64,000 nucleotides of DNA from an uncultured Serinicoccus sp. Its GTDB lineage: Bacteria; Actinomycetota; Actinomycetes; Actinomycetales; Dermatophilaceae. The DNA is taken from the NCBI RefSeq assembly GCF_947487915.1, contig NZ_CANKYH010000003.1:62001-126000 (forward strand). Direction: 5' to 3'. This document shows, piece after piece, positions 1-9,125 of this stretch (within the stretch, counting starts at the first letter, position 1; the number at the start of each line of letters is the position of its first letter). The notes under the pieces are model-generated. The model was given only the letters and a program-made list of their open reading frames with translations, was not told the DNA's origin and searched no databases. The translations under genes were made by a program, and so were the position numbers.

Positions 1-2
1 CC

Positions 3-259
3 TCCAGCGCCGAGCGGTACGCCGAGCACGGCCCCGCCCTCGCCCGTGCCCTGCGCGAGGCCGGCGCGGCCACGGTGCTGCTCGCCGGGTCCGAGCGCGA
101 GCTGGGCGACACCGACGAGCGGCCCTCCTATGCCGACACCTCCGAGGATGCCGGCGCGGACGACCGTCCCGACGCGCCCCTCGTCGACGGCACGGTGCGC
201 GCCGGCATGGACGTGGTCGCCTTCCTCGACGACCTGCTCGACACCCTGGAGGTGGCCCG

Positions 260-263
<4 letters not shown>
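3..263 (+). CDS. mutA: Methylmalonyl-CoA mutase small subunit, C-terminal part (5' truncated by window)
   Basis: An open frame runs in from the left edge and ends at TGA 261-263. The visible 86 residues fit the end of the cobalamin-binding-like domain of MutA, the non-catalytic partner of the MutA/MutB heterodimer. There is an [18 protein letters not shown] strand-turn, then a tail reading [19 protein letters not shown], which matches the usual (I/V)DG-x-(V/A)-x-AG-x-D-x-(L/V) ending. The mutB start codon overlaps the stop (GTGA), so the two are translationally coupled. The identification rests on the tail plus the neighbour; the start lies outside the window. Confidence 0.85.
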
Positions 264-2663
<2,400 letters not shown>

Positions 2664-2671
<8 letters not shown>

Positions 2672-3881
2672 GCCGGTCGACGTCGACGGCCTGGCCCGGG
2701 GCGTCACCTCCGGCTCGCGCGCGCACCTGGCGCGGGCCATCACCCTCGTCGAGTCGACCCACCCCGACCACCGCGCCGCCGCCCGCGAGCTGCTGCGCCG
2801 ACTCAGCCCCACGACGAGTGAGACCGCTCGACCGGGCGTCGACGGGAGCGGCGACGAGGCGCACGCGCATGACGAGGCCGGCGACACGAGATACCCGCAG
2901 GTCGGCAGCGACGACGAGGCGCACGCGCAGGCCGAGGCCAGCGACACGGCATACCCGCAGGTCGGCAGCGGCGAGCCCGGGGTCGGCGGCGAGCCCGTGC
3001 CCGCCGCAACCGCGCCCACCCCGTCGGTCCGCCTCGGCATCTCCGGGGTCCCCGGCGCCGGCAAGTCGACGTTCATCAACGCCCTGGGGCTGCGGCTGAT
3101 CGATGAGGGGCACCGGGTCGCGGTGCTGGCCGTCGACCCATCCTCCGCGCGATCCGGCGGGTCGATCCTCGGCGACCGGACCCGGATGGGCGAGCTGTCC
3201 GCCTCCCCCGACGCCTTCGTCCGCCCCTCGCCGACCGGTCTGCACCTGGGTGGCGTCGCCCGGGCCACGCGGGAGTCGATGATCGTCGTCGAGGCGGCCG
3301 GGTTCGACGTCGTCGTCGTCGAGACCGTCGGGGTCGGGCAGTCCGAGGTGGCTGTGGCCGAGATGGTGGACACCTTCCTGCTCCTCACGCTGGCCCGCGC
3401 CGGCGACCAGCTGCAGGGGATCAAGCGCGGCATCCTCGAGATCGCCGACGTCATCGCGGTCAACAAGGCCGACGGCCCGCACACCGCAGAGGCCCGCGGC
3501 ACCGCCCGCGAACTGGCCATCGCGATGCGGCTGCTGCGTGGTGCGGAGGGTGAGCGCCGGGTCCCCGTGCTCACCTGCAGCGCTCTCTCCACCGACGGCC
3601 TCGACGAGGTATGGCGCGAGGTCCTCGCCCATCGCGCCCACCTCGAGTCCTCGGTCGAGGGAGGTCTCGCGCAGCGACGCGGGGAGCAGCAGCTCCAGTG
3701 GTTGTGGGCGCTGCTGCAGACCGAGCTGTGGTCGACGTTCCGCGGCGCGCCCGCCGTGCGTGAGGTGGCCACGGAGGTCGAGCGGGAGATCCGCGAGCAG
3801 CGGCTGAGCGCGGTCGAGGGGGCGCAGCGGATCCTCGAGGCCTTCGGCCGGTCGGCCGCCGACCTGCCCTGGTCCGGCTGA
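2664..3881 (+). CDS. meaB: MeaB/ArgK family GTPase, methylmalonyl-CoA mutase chaperone
   Basis: This is a G3E-family P-loop GTPase that protects and reloads methylmalonyl-CoA mutase with adenosylcobalamin. The start is set at GTG 2664, which overlaps the mutB stop and gives the family-typical N-terminus ([28 protein letters not shown]). The Walker A motif GVPGAGKST lies near residue 128, followed by [19 protein letters not shown] family member is about 330 residues; this one is 405. The extra material is an insert between the N-terminal helices and the P-loop, largely two 20-residue repeats (DEAHA...YPQVGS). Longer frames starting upstream inside mutB are less likely because their N-termini are non-homologous and Arg-rich. 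Confidence 0.93.
2851..2970 (+). repeat. Two in-frame 60-bp tandem repeats inside meaB
   Basis: Units 2851-2910 and 2911-2970 are exactly 60 bp apart and nearly identical (GACGAGGCGCACGCGCA... to ...TACCCGCAGGTCGGCAGC). They encode two copies of a 20-residue, His/Asp/Glu-rich peptide, DEAHA(H/Q)-(D/A)EA-x-DT-x-YPQVGS, inserted just before the GTPase P-loop. Confidence 0.9.
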
Positions 3882-3894
3882 GAAGCTCGCTGGG

Positions 3895-4156
3895 ACACCC
3901 CGCCAACCTGCGTCGCCCCGCCGACAGCCCCGGCGCCCCACCCCGCCAACCTGCGTCGCCCCGCCGACAGCCCCGGCGCCCCACCCCACCAACCTGCGTC
4001 GTTCCGCCGACAGCCGCTGGGGCCCCACCCCACCAACCTGCGTCGTTCCGCCGACAGCGGCTGAGCCCACCCCGCCTGGCCACCCCGTCGCACCGCCGAC
4101 AGCCGCTGGGCCCCCGCCCACCGACGTCGCACCGCCGACAGCCGCTGAGCCCACCC
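3895..4156. repeat. Intergenic minisatellite of ~43-bp units between meaB and the HNH gene
   Basis: The core (C/A)CCAACCTGCGTCG recurs at 3901, 3944, 3987 and 4031, a period of 43-44 bp. Each copy is followed by CCGCCGACAGC. Two further degenerate units keep only GTCG-N(2-3)-CCGCCGACAGCCGCTG. The units are contiguous, so this is a VNTR-type array and not a CRISPR. No convincing gene lies in it; the frames that cross it on either strand are Arg/Pro/Gly-rich translations of the repeat. Confidence 0.85.
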
Positions 4157-4233
4157 CGTCCCACAGTCTCACCCGCCCAGACCCGATCGGCGGTCCTGAC
4201 TCAGCACCCACCGTGAGCACTCTCCTGCTTCTG

Positions 4234-4338
4234 ACACCCCATCCGCGCCTCCGGCCCTGGCGCCCCGGCCTGCACACCCCATCCGCGCCTCCGGCCCTGG
4301 CGCTCCGGCCTGCACACCCCGTCCGCGCCTCCGGCCTG
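4234..4338. repeat. Second intergenic tandem repeat, 40-bp unit
   Basis: ACACCCC(A/G)TCCGCGCCTCC starts at 4234, 4274 and 4314, giving an exact 40-bp period. The first two copies are full length (differing at one base, GCGCCCC versus GCGCTCC) and the third is truncated. Together with the 43-bp array it fills most of the 3882-4425 gap, which holds no recognisable gene. Confidence 0.85.
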
Positions 4339-4425
4339 CCCCCTTGGGGGCTGACGGGTCCCGGCCGTCCACACCTGGCCGACATGTCGTCAGATCTCCA
4401 CAGGGCGGCGTGTCGGCAGAAATCC

Positions 4426-4441
4426 TCGAACACATGTTCTA
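4426..4441. promoter_or_regulatory. LexA-type SOS box upstream of the DUF222/HNH gene
   Basis: TCGAACACATGTTCTA matches the actinobacterial LexA operator (CGAAC-N4-GTTCG, palindromic) at all but one position of the second half-site. It lies about 70 nt before the chosen start of the downstream gene. SOS boxes ahead of DUF222/HNH (13E12-type) genes are known from mycobacteria. Confidence 0.75.
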
Positions 4442-4508
4442 CGATGGAGGCAGATCGACACCAAAGACGCCACAGGGGGTGGCGTCCTGTCGGGAAGGGG
4501 GTGTGATC

Positions 4509-6707
4509 GTGACAACCGTCAGTCCAGCGGACCAGGCCAGGGCGCAGTCGTTCTTGCGACACGCCTTGCGCATGACCGGGATGAAGCCGGAGTCGGTCGA
4601 CGCCATGGCCCGGGCGGCTCTCGCGGTGGGGGCGGTGGACTCGGGCTCCCCGCTCGAGTCTGCCGCTGTTCGCGGCACGCCTCTCTCCCCCGTCCCGCCA
4701 CCGCAGACTCCCCACCGCGCCAGTCCGACCGCCTCTCCCACCGCCACGACATCGACCGGCACGGTCACGTCCCTCTCGTCAGTCGACGACCACCTCGCCC
4801 GGGCCCGTGCCCTGCTGTCCGTCATCGAGGGGGTGACGCAGACGGCCGCACGGCTCGACGCCGCCCTCGTGCTGGCGGCCCGGCACCAGACCGCCGCGAT
4901 CGGACGGTCTCTGCTCGCCCAGCGCGATGTGGGCTCACCCGAGGACCTCAGCACCAGCCAGCGGCTGCGCTGGCGGGCCCGCGCCAAGGCATTGTCACGG
5001 CACGAGATCGAGGCGGCCACGGGCTGGGGGTCCGGCGAGGTTGTCGACCTGGTCGGTCTCGCGACAGCACCACGCGAGGCGGCTGAGCCGGCGATCGAGG
5101 CGATGGCGACCGGCGTCGCTCCCTGGCGGCTGGCCCGCTCCTTCTGGCGTGACTGCGGTGCTCTCGGCACCGACGAGGCCGCGCACGTGGCGGAGGTGCT
5201 CTTCGGGACCGACGCGGAAAGGTGCGCCCCCGAGCGCCTCGACCCCGACGGCGCGCTCAGTGAGGCCCCGTGGTTCCACCGGGAGTTCCGCTCGGCCCTG
5301 CGCCGGGAGGTGACCCGGTTGCGGAGCACCGATCCGGTCGCCGCCAGGGCGGAGCGGGAAGCAGCCCTGGCCAGCCGGAGCATGGGCGTCACGATCGACG
5401 AGAACGGCACGGGCACCGTCACGATGCTCGGGTCCGCCCTGCAGGTAACGGCGATCGCCGACCGCGTCGACCAGGCGGCCCGTCGCGCAAGGGCCGCCGG
5501 CGACGAACGCACCCTGGCCCAGCTGCGCACCGACATCGGCCTGTCCCTCCTGCTGCACGGCACGGTGCTGCCGGCGGACGAGACCCCGCAGCCTGCGCGT
5601 CCTGAGGACTCCACCACCCCGCCCGGCCTGCGATGGACCCCGGAGCTCGTGCAGATCCTGTCCGGCATGCCGTCAGCCACCCTTCAGGTCGTCGTACCCT
5701 ACGCCGCAGTTCACGGCGGTCTCCGGCCCCCGTCGACCGCGTCGCAGGACCACGCGCCCGCGCCGCCCGTTGAAGTCCCCCCTGACCCCGTCACGCCATC
5801 ACCACCTGCCCCACCACCCGCAGCACTCCCCCCGGCAGACCCTCCGGCCGGCCAGCTCCTGACCGTGGGCCAGGTGCTCGGGGCGCACTCTGCCTCCATC
5901 TCCGCTGACCAGATCCACGACCTGACCGTCCTCCCGGGCACGGTCCTAGAACGAATCCTCGTCGACCCTGCCGACGGTCGATGCATCGAGCGGACCCTCG
6001 AGCGCTACCGCCCCGACGCGGCGATGCGCGCCCAGATCCTCGCCGCCGACGTCACCTGCCGGGCACCCGGCTGCCTGGTGCACGCGGGAGCATGCCAGCT
6101 CGACCACGTCATCGAGCACGGAGCCGCTGGAGGGGTCACGGCCGAGACCAACCTCGCGCCCCTGCACGTGGGGCACCACCACCCCAAGACCCTCAAGGCC
6201 TGGGACAGCTCGCTGGCCGACAACCGTGACATGACGTGGACGAGCCTGCTGGGCCGGCTCTACCGCACGCGGTCCCACGACTACCGTCAGTACGCCTGTC
6301 TCGTCACGGACGCCTTCGACCGCGTCCATGACGCATCGACCACCGACCCTGACGATCGACTGCCGCAGATCGACCGCGAGATCCTCCTGACCCTGGCGTT
6401 CAGGGCAGCAGGTGAGGGACTGCAGGCCGGCGACGACACCGTCGAACCCGACGAGGCGCGCTTCGGCGGGTGGGGGTTCGTCTCCCTCACCCACACCGAC
6501 GAGCGAGGTATGCGTCGGTCCGGCCCGAGCGGTGCGCTCCTCGCCGAACGTGCCGCAGCGCAGGCTGCCTCGCAGGACCACTCGACCAGCGCCCCGGAGG
6601 ACCAGGGTCCCGACCCGTCGCAGGACCGGGCGGCAGACCCGTCGCGGGACCGGGGCCGCCGATCGGCGGAGCGCCTGCGCCGAGACGAAGGTCCCCCGCC
6701 TTTCTGA
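4509..6707 (+). CDS. DUF222 domain-containing HNH endonuclease (13E12-repeat type)
   Basis: The protein has about 732 residues. Its N-terminal two thirds are the DUF222 region found in the actinobacterial 13E12-repeat family. A Pro-rich linker follows (about residues 415-450). The HNH nuclease motif lies at about residues 512-560: CRAPGC, then CQLDHVIEH, then NLAPLHVGHHHPKTLKAW, with the zinc cysteines, DH, Asn and final His all present. GTG 4509 was chosen because GGGAAGGGG ends 8 nt before it; GTG 4503 is too close and ATG 4435 sits inside the SOS box. The last ~60 residues are Asp/Ser/Arg-rich with imperfect repeats. Cellular role is unproven; damage-induced expression is likely from the operator. 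Confidence 0.88.
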   Translation: MTTVSPADQARAQSFLRHALRMTGMKPESVDAMARAALAVGAVDSGSPLESAAVRGTPLSPVPPPQTPHRASPTASPTATTSTGTVTSLSSVDDHLARARALLSVIEGVTQTAARLDAALVLAARHQTAAIGRSLLAQRDVGSPEDLSTSQRLRWRARAKALSRHEIEAATGWGSGEVVDLVGLATAPREAAEPAIEAMATGVAPWRLARSFWRDCGALGTDEAAHVAEVLFGTDAERCAPERLDPDGALSEAPWFHREFRSALRREVTRLRSTDPVAARAEREAALASRSMGVTIDENGTGTVTMLGSALQVTAIADRVDQAARRARAAGDERTLAQLRTDIGLSLLLHGTVLPADETPQPARPEDSTTPPGLRWTPELVQILSGMPSATLQVVVPYAAVHGGLRPPSTASQDHAPAPPVEVPPDPVTPSPPAPPPAALPPADPPAGQLLTVGQVLGAHSASISADQIHDLTVLPGTVLERILVDPADGRCIERTLERYRPDAAMRAQILAADVTCRAPGCLVHAGACQLDHVIEHGAAGGVTAETNLAPLHVGHHHPKTLKAWDSSLADNRDMTWTSLLGRLYRTRSHDYRQYACLVTDAFDRVHDASTTDPDDRLPQIDREILLTLAFRAAGEGLQAGDDTVEPDEARFGGWGFVSLTHTDERGMRRSGPSGALLAERAAAQAASQDHSTSAPEDQGPDPSQDRAADPSRDRGRRSAERLRRDEGPPPF

Positions 6708-6810
6708 GCAGATGACCTGTCGGCAGTCGACGCGATGACCGACCCGATCCTCACCCGTCCCCCCCTCCTCGCTCAAGAACGGTCGACCCGACGACCAGAC
6801 CAGAACCGGT

Positions 6811-6838
6811 GAGCTCGTCCGTGGCCCAAGACGAGCTC
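6811..6838. terminator. Stem-loop between convergent HNH and GNAT-S4 genes
   Basis: GAGCTCGTC (6811-6819) and GACGAGCTC (6830-6838) form a perfect 9-bp stem with a 10-nt loop. It lies between convergent genes and its right arm includes the minus-strand stop codon at 6837-6839. There is no T-tract, which is common for actinobacterial terminators. Confidence 0.5.
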
Positions 6839-7346
6839 AGCCCTCGTGGACCGGCGAGACCCCTTCACCCGCATAGGTCACGACCTGGCCCGGACGGATC
6901 TGCGTACCCCGGCGCATCACGACCTCCCCGTCGACCTCGACCTCGCCGTTCTCGATGACCATGCGGGCCATCGCGCCGTCGGGCACCAGGCCGGCCAGCT
7001 TGAGCAGCTGCCCGAGCCGGATGCTCTGGTCCCGGATCGGCACGGTGGGGACGGCGTCACCCTCCGCCCCCTCGACGAGATCGGCGTGCTCGGGATGACG
7101 TTCGAGGTAGTCCGGGACGAACGGGCAGCTGGGACGGACGCGCAGGTCCTCGGCGCGCGCATACCGCAGGGCCTCCTCGACCAGGCGACCACCGAGTCCC
7201 TGGCCGCGCGCCGCGGGGTCGACCACGGTGTGCTGGAGATCGATGACGTCGCCGTCGGTGAGCTCGTAGGACAGGTAGCCGATCGAGCGGTCACCCTCCT
7301 GGGCTTCCCAGCGGTTCCGGTCGGCGAGATGCACGATCTGCGTCAT
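6837..7346 (-). CDS. GNAT-type acetyltransferase fused to an S4-like RNA-binding domain
   Basis: A 169-residue protein. Residues ~1-95 form a small COG2388-like GNAT domain with the acetyl-CoA pyrophosphate loop ARGQGLGGRLVEEAL and the substrate-loop CPFVPDYLERHPE. Residues ~100-165 look like a YbcJ-type S4 domain (IRLGQLLKLAGLVPDGAMAR, then ENGEVEVDGEVVMRRG and TQIRPGQVVTYAG). Each half is normally a separate small protein. ATG 7346 is preceded by TACCCT 6 nt upstream, so the message may be leaderless. It is co-directional with the CPBP gene, with a 70-nt gap. Substrate unknown. Confidence 0.85.
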   Translation of the reverse strand: MTQIVHLADRNRWEAQEGDRSIGYLSYELTDGDVIDLQHTVVDPAARGQGLGGRLVEEALRYARAEDLRVRPSCPFVPDYLERHPEHADLVEGAEGDAVPTVPIRDQSIRLGQLLKLAGLVPDGAMARMVIENGEVEVDGEVVMRRGTQIRPGQVVTYAGEGVSPVHEG

Positions 7347-7352
7347 GGATCC

Positions 7353-7358
7353 AGGGTA
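7353..7358 (-). promoter_or_regulatory. -10-like hexamer (TACCCT) for the GNAT-S4 gene
   Basis: TACCCT on the minus strand ends 6 nt before ATG 7346. It overlaps an intergenic copy of the recurrent GGCATACC octamer (7355-7362 on the plus strand as GGTATGCC). Inferred from the spacing rule seen at several other starts in the window. Confidence 0.4.
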
Positions 7359-7416
7359 TGCCGCTCGGCCCTGTCCACCGCGCACGGCGGGGTCAGAGTC
7401 ATCTTCCTCGGCGAGG

Positions 7417-8190
7417 TCAGAGCCATCCCACCCGGCCGGCGAGCGCGGCATACCCGACGAACGCCACGACGTCGAGCAGCGTGTGCGCCACGACCAGCGG
7501 CATGACCCGGCGCGTGCGTGTGTAGAACCACCCGAGGATGATCCCCATCGCGACGTTGCCGACGAACCCCCCGAAGCCTTGGTAGAGGTGGTAGGTGCCG
7601 CGCAGCACCGCCGACGTCAGGATGATCGTCCACGTCGACCAGCCCGCCTGCCCCCACCGGGTGAAGAGGTAGCCAACGGCGATGACCTCCTCCACCACCG
7701 AGTTCTGGACCGCGGCGAGGACGAGCACCGGCACGGCCCACCACACGGAGGGCAGGTTGGCGGGGGCGACCGTGGTGTTGACGCCGAGCTCGCGGGCCAG
7801 GAGATAGAGGCCGAGTCCGGGTATGCCGATGACCGCCGCGAGCATCGTCCCCTGTACGAGGTCCCGGACCGGTCGGGTGCGGTCGAGTCCCAGCAGGCGC
7901 CACGGCCGGGCGACGTCACGCCCGAGCAGATGCAGGGCGAGCACGACCGGCACGAGCGCCAGCGCGATGCCGACGAGCTGGTAGGCGAGGTCGATCCACG
8001 GCTGGTCGGGGGCCGCGCTGGTGTTCATGCTGGTCGTCTGTGCCGCGAGCCCACCGGGAGCGGTCAGCTTCCGCGTGATGCTGAGCACCGACCACACCGC
8101 CGAGGCCCCGAGGCTCACCCCCAGGACGAGCAGCGTCTCGGTCAGCAGGCTGCGTCGGGGAAGGGCGGTCGGTGGAAGGCGCGGGTCCAC
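7417..8190 (-). CDS. CPBP family intramembrane metalloprotease (CAAX protease/bacteriocin-processing type)
   Basis: A 257-residue integral membrane protein with about seven hydrophobic segments. The CPBP (Abi) signature is complete: motif 1 NSVVEEVIAVGYL with the glutamate pair, motif 2 RGTYHLYQG with the histidine, and motif 3 VVAHTLLDVVAF. In this family these residues coordinate zinc for proteolysis inside the membrane. GTG 8190 is preceded by TAGCCT 6 nt upstream. The neighbour upstream is the Asp/Trp-tail secreted protein on the same strand; whether it is the substrate is untested. Confidence 0.88.
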   Translation of the reverse strand: MDPRLPPTALPRRSLLTETLLVLGVSLGASAVWSVLSITRKLTAPGGLAAQTTSMNTSAAPDQPWIDLAYQLVGIALALVPVVLALHLLGRDVARPWRLLGLDRTRPVRDLVQGTMLAAVIGIPGLGLYLLARELGVNTTVAPANLPSVWWAVPVLVLAAVQNSVVEEVIAVGYLFTRWGQAGWSTWTIILTSAVLRGTYHLYQGFGGFVGNVAMGIILGWFYTRTRRVMPLVVAHTLLDVVAFVGYAALAGRVGWL

Positions 8191-8196
8191 CCCCTC

Positions 8197-8202
8197 AGGC
8201 TA
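8197..8202 (-). promoter_or_regulatory. -10-like hexamer (TAGCCT) for the CPBP gene
   Basis: TAGCCT on the minus strand sits 6 nt before GTG 8190, compatible with leaderless initiation. No Shine-Dalgarno sequence is visible. The rest of the 132-bp gap upstream (8191-8322) holds an inverted repeat GAGGCC...GGCCTC (about 8216-8236) that may end the preceding gene. Confidence 0.4.
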
Positions 8203-8322
8203 GGTGCAGAGGCCCCGGTGCGAGGCCTCGGTATGCGGACACGCTCACCTCGGTGGTCATGCGGCACCCTCGCCGCAGTGGTCCTGCGCCCCCCACCTCA
8301 ACCGCATGTCTGCACCCTTACC

Positions 8323-8952
8323 TCAGTCGTCCCAATCGTCATCGTCGTCGTCATCGTCATCGTCATCCCAGTCGTCGTCGTCCCAGTCGTCGTCGCACTC
8401 TTCCCACTCGTCGTCGTCCCAGCACATGACCGGCGAGGGCTGCACCGGTGCCGGCTGGACGGGCGCGGGCTGCGCCGGCGCCGGTGGGGCCGGCTGAACC
8501 GGCGGGGCGGGCTGGGCCGGCGGGGCGGGCTGGGACTCCTCCGCCGCGCGGTCCGCCTCCTGCTGAGCCTGCTGGTCCGCCGCTGCCTGCTCCTCCGCCT
8601 TCTTCGCCGCCTCCTTCTCTGCCGCGGCCTTCTCCTTGGCGGCCTTCTCCTCGGCGGCCTTCTTCGCTGCGTCGTCCTCGGCCTGCCGTTCCGCCGCCTG
8701 GCGTGCCTGGGCGAACTCCTCGGACAACAGGGTCGTGCCTTCGTGGACCGCGCCCAGGAGGGCGACGCCTCGCACGTCCGGCCCGGCGGCCGACGGGGTC
8801 AGTGCGCCCGTGGTCGTTCCCTCGTCAGCCGCGAGCGCACCGGCCACCACGATGCCCTCGGTCTCCTGCGCGTCGGCAGCGGCGTCGATCCACAGCCAGC
8901 CACCGGTGAGACCGATGAGGACGAGCGCGAGAGCGGAGGCGATCATCTTCAT
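8323..8952 (-). CDS. Membrane-anchored or secreted protein with coiled coil, Pro/Ala linker and Asp/Trp tail
   Basis: About 209 residues, no recognised family. From ATG 8952 the order is: signal-anchor (MKMIASALALVLIGLTGGW), a short extracellular segment, a ~60-residue Ala/Lys/Glu heptad-like region (AAEEKAAKEKAAAEKEAAKK), a repetitive QPAPP/PVQPAP linker, and a tail made almost only of Asp and Trp, with one Cys pair (CWDDDEWEEC). The overall shape suggests a wall-spanning stalk with an acidic, possibly metal-binding end. ATG 8952 has GGCAGGAAG upstream; GTG 8973 would extend it by seven residues. Its promoter carries the dyad shared with the glycosyltransferase operon. Confidence 0.75.
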   Translation of the reverse strand: MKMIASALALVLIGLTGGWLWIDAAADAQETEGIVVAGALAADEGTTTGALTPSAAGPDVRGVALLGAVHEGTTLLSEEFAQARQAAERQAEDDAAKKAAEEKAAKEKAAAEKEAAKKAEEQAAADQQAQQEADRAAEESQPAPPAQPAPPVQPAPPAPAQPAPVQPAPVQPSPVMCWDDDEWEECDDDWDDDDWDDDDDDDDDDDWDD

Positions 8953-8996
8953 GCTCTGCAGTCTTCCTGCCACGGAGGAGACAGGGGTGAGAGCCT

Positions 8997-9014
8997 CATG
9001 AGAAAGCTCTCATG
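8997..9014. promoter_or_regulatory. Operator-like dyad CATGAGA-N4-TCTCATG (site 1)
   Basis: CATGAGA-AAGC-TCTCATG is a perfect 7-bp inverted repeat with a 4-nt centre. It can also be read as two CTCATG direct repeats 14 bp apart, a spacing favoured by OmpR-family regulators. It lies 45 bp before the start of the Asp/Trp-tail gene. The same dyad with a different centre occurs at 17486-17503. Confidence 0.7.
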
Positions 9015-9066
9015 CACGCCGAGCGAAACGACCCCCACGACCTCCACGACCGTCGACCGGCACCTC

Positions 9067-9120
9067 CGGGACGACCGGCACGACCGGGACGACCGGCACG
9101 GCCGGCACGGCCGGCACGAC
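9067..9120. repeat. Six tandem 9-bp units in the gap before the kinase gene's 3' end
   Basis: Six contiguous 9-mers of the form CGG(C/G)ACG(A/G)C fill 9067-9120, between the dyad and the stop codon of the kinase-fold gene (9126). The gap shows no gene. Confidence 0.85.
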
Positions 9121-9125
9121 CACTC

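Noticed and set aside
3895-4338. CRISPR array
   Set aside because: Repeats are contiguous without unique spacers, units are GC-rich and diverge gradually, and no cas genes are nearby.
8323-8430. Asp/Trp tail as an out-of-frame artefact of a GTC/GAC repeat
   Set aside because: The tail stays in frame with a proper signal peptide and coiled coil on the same strand, and Trp codons interrupt the Asp run, so it is probably translated.
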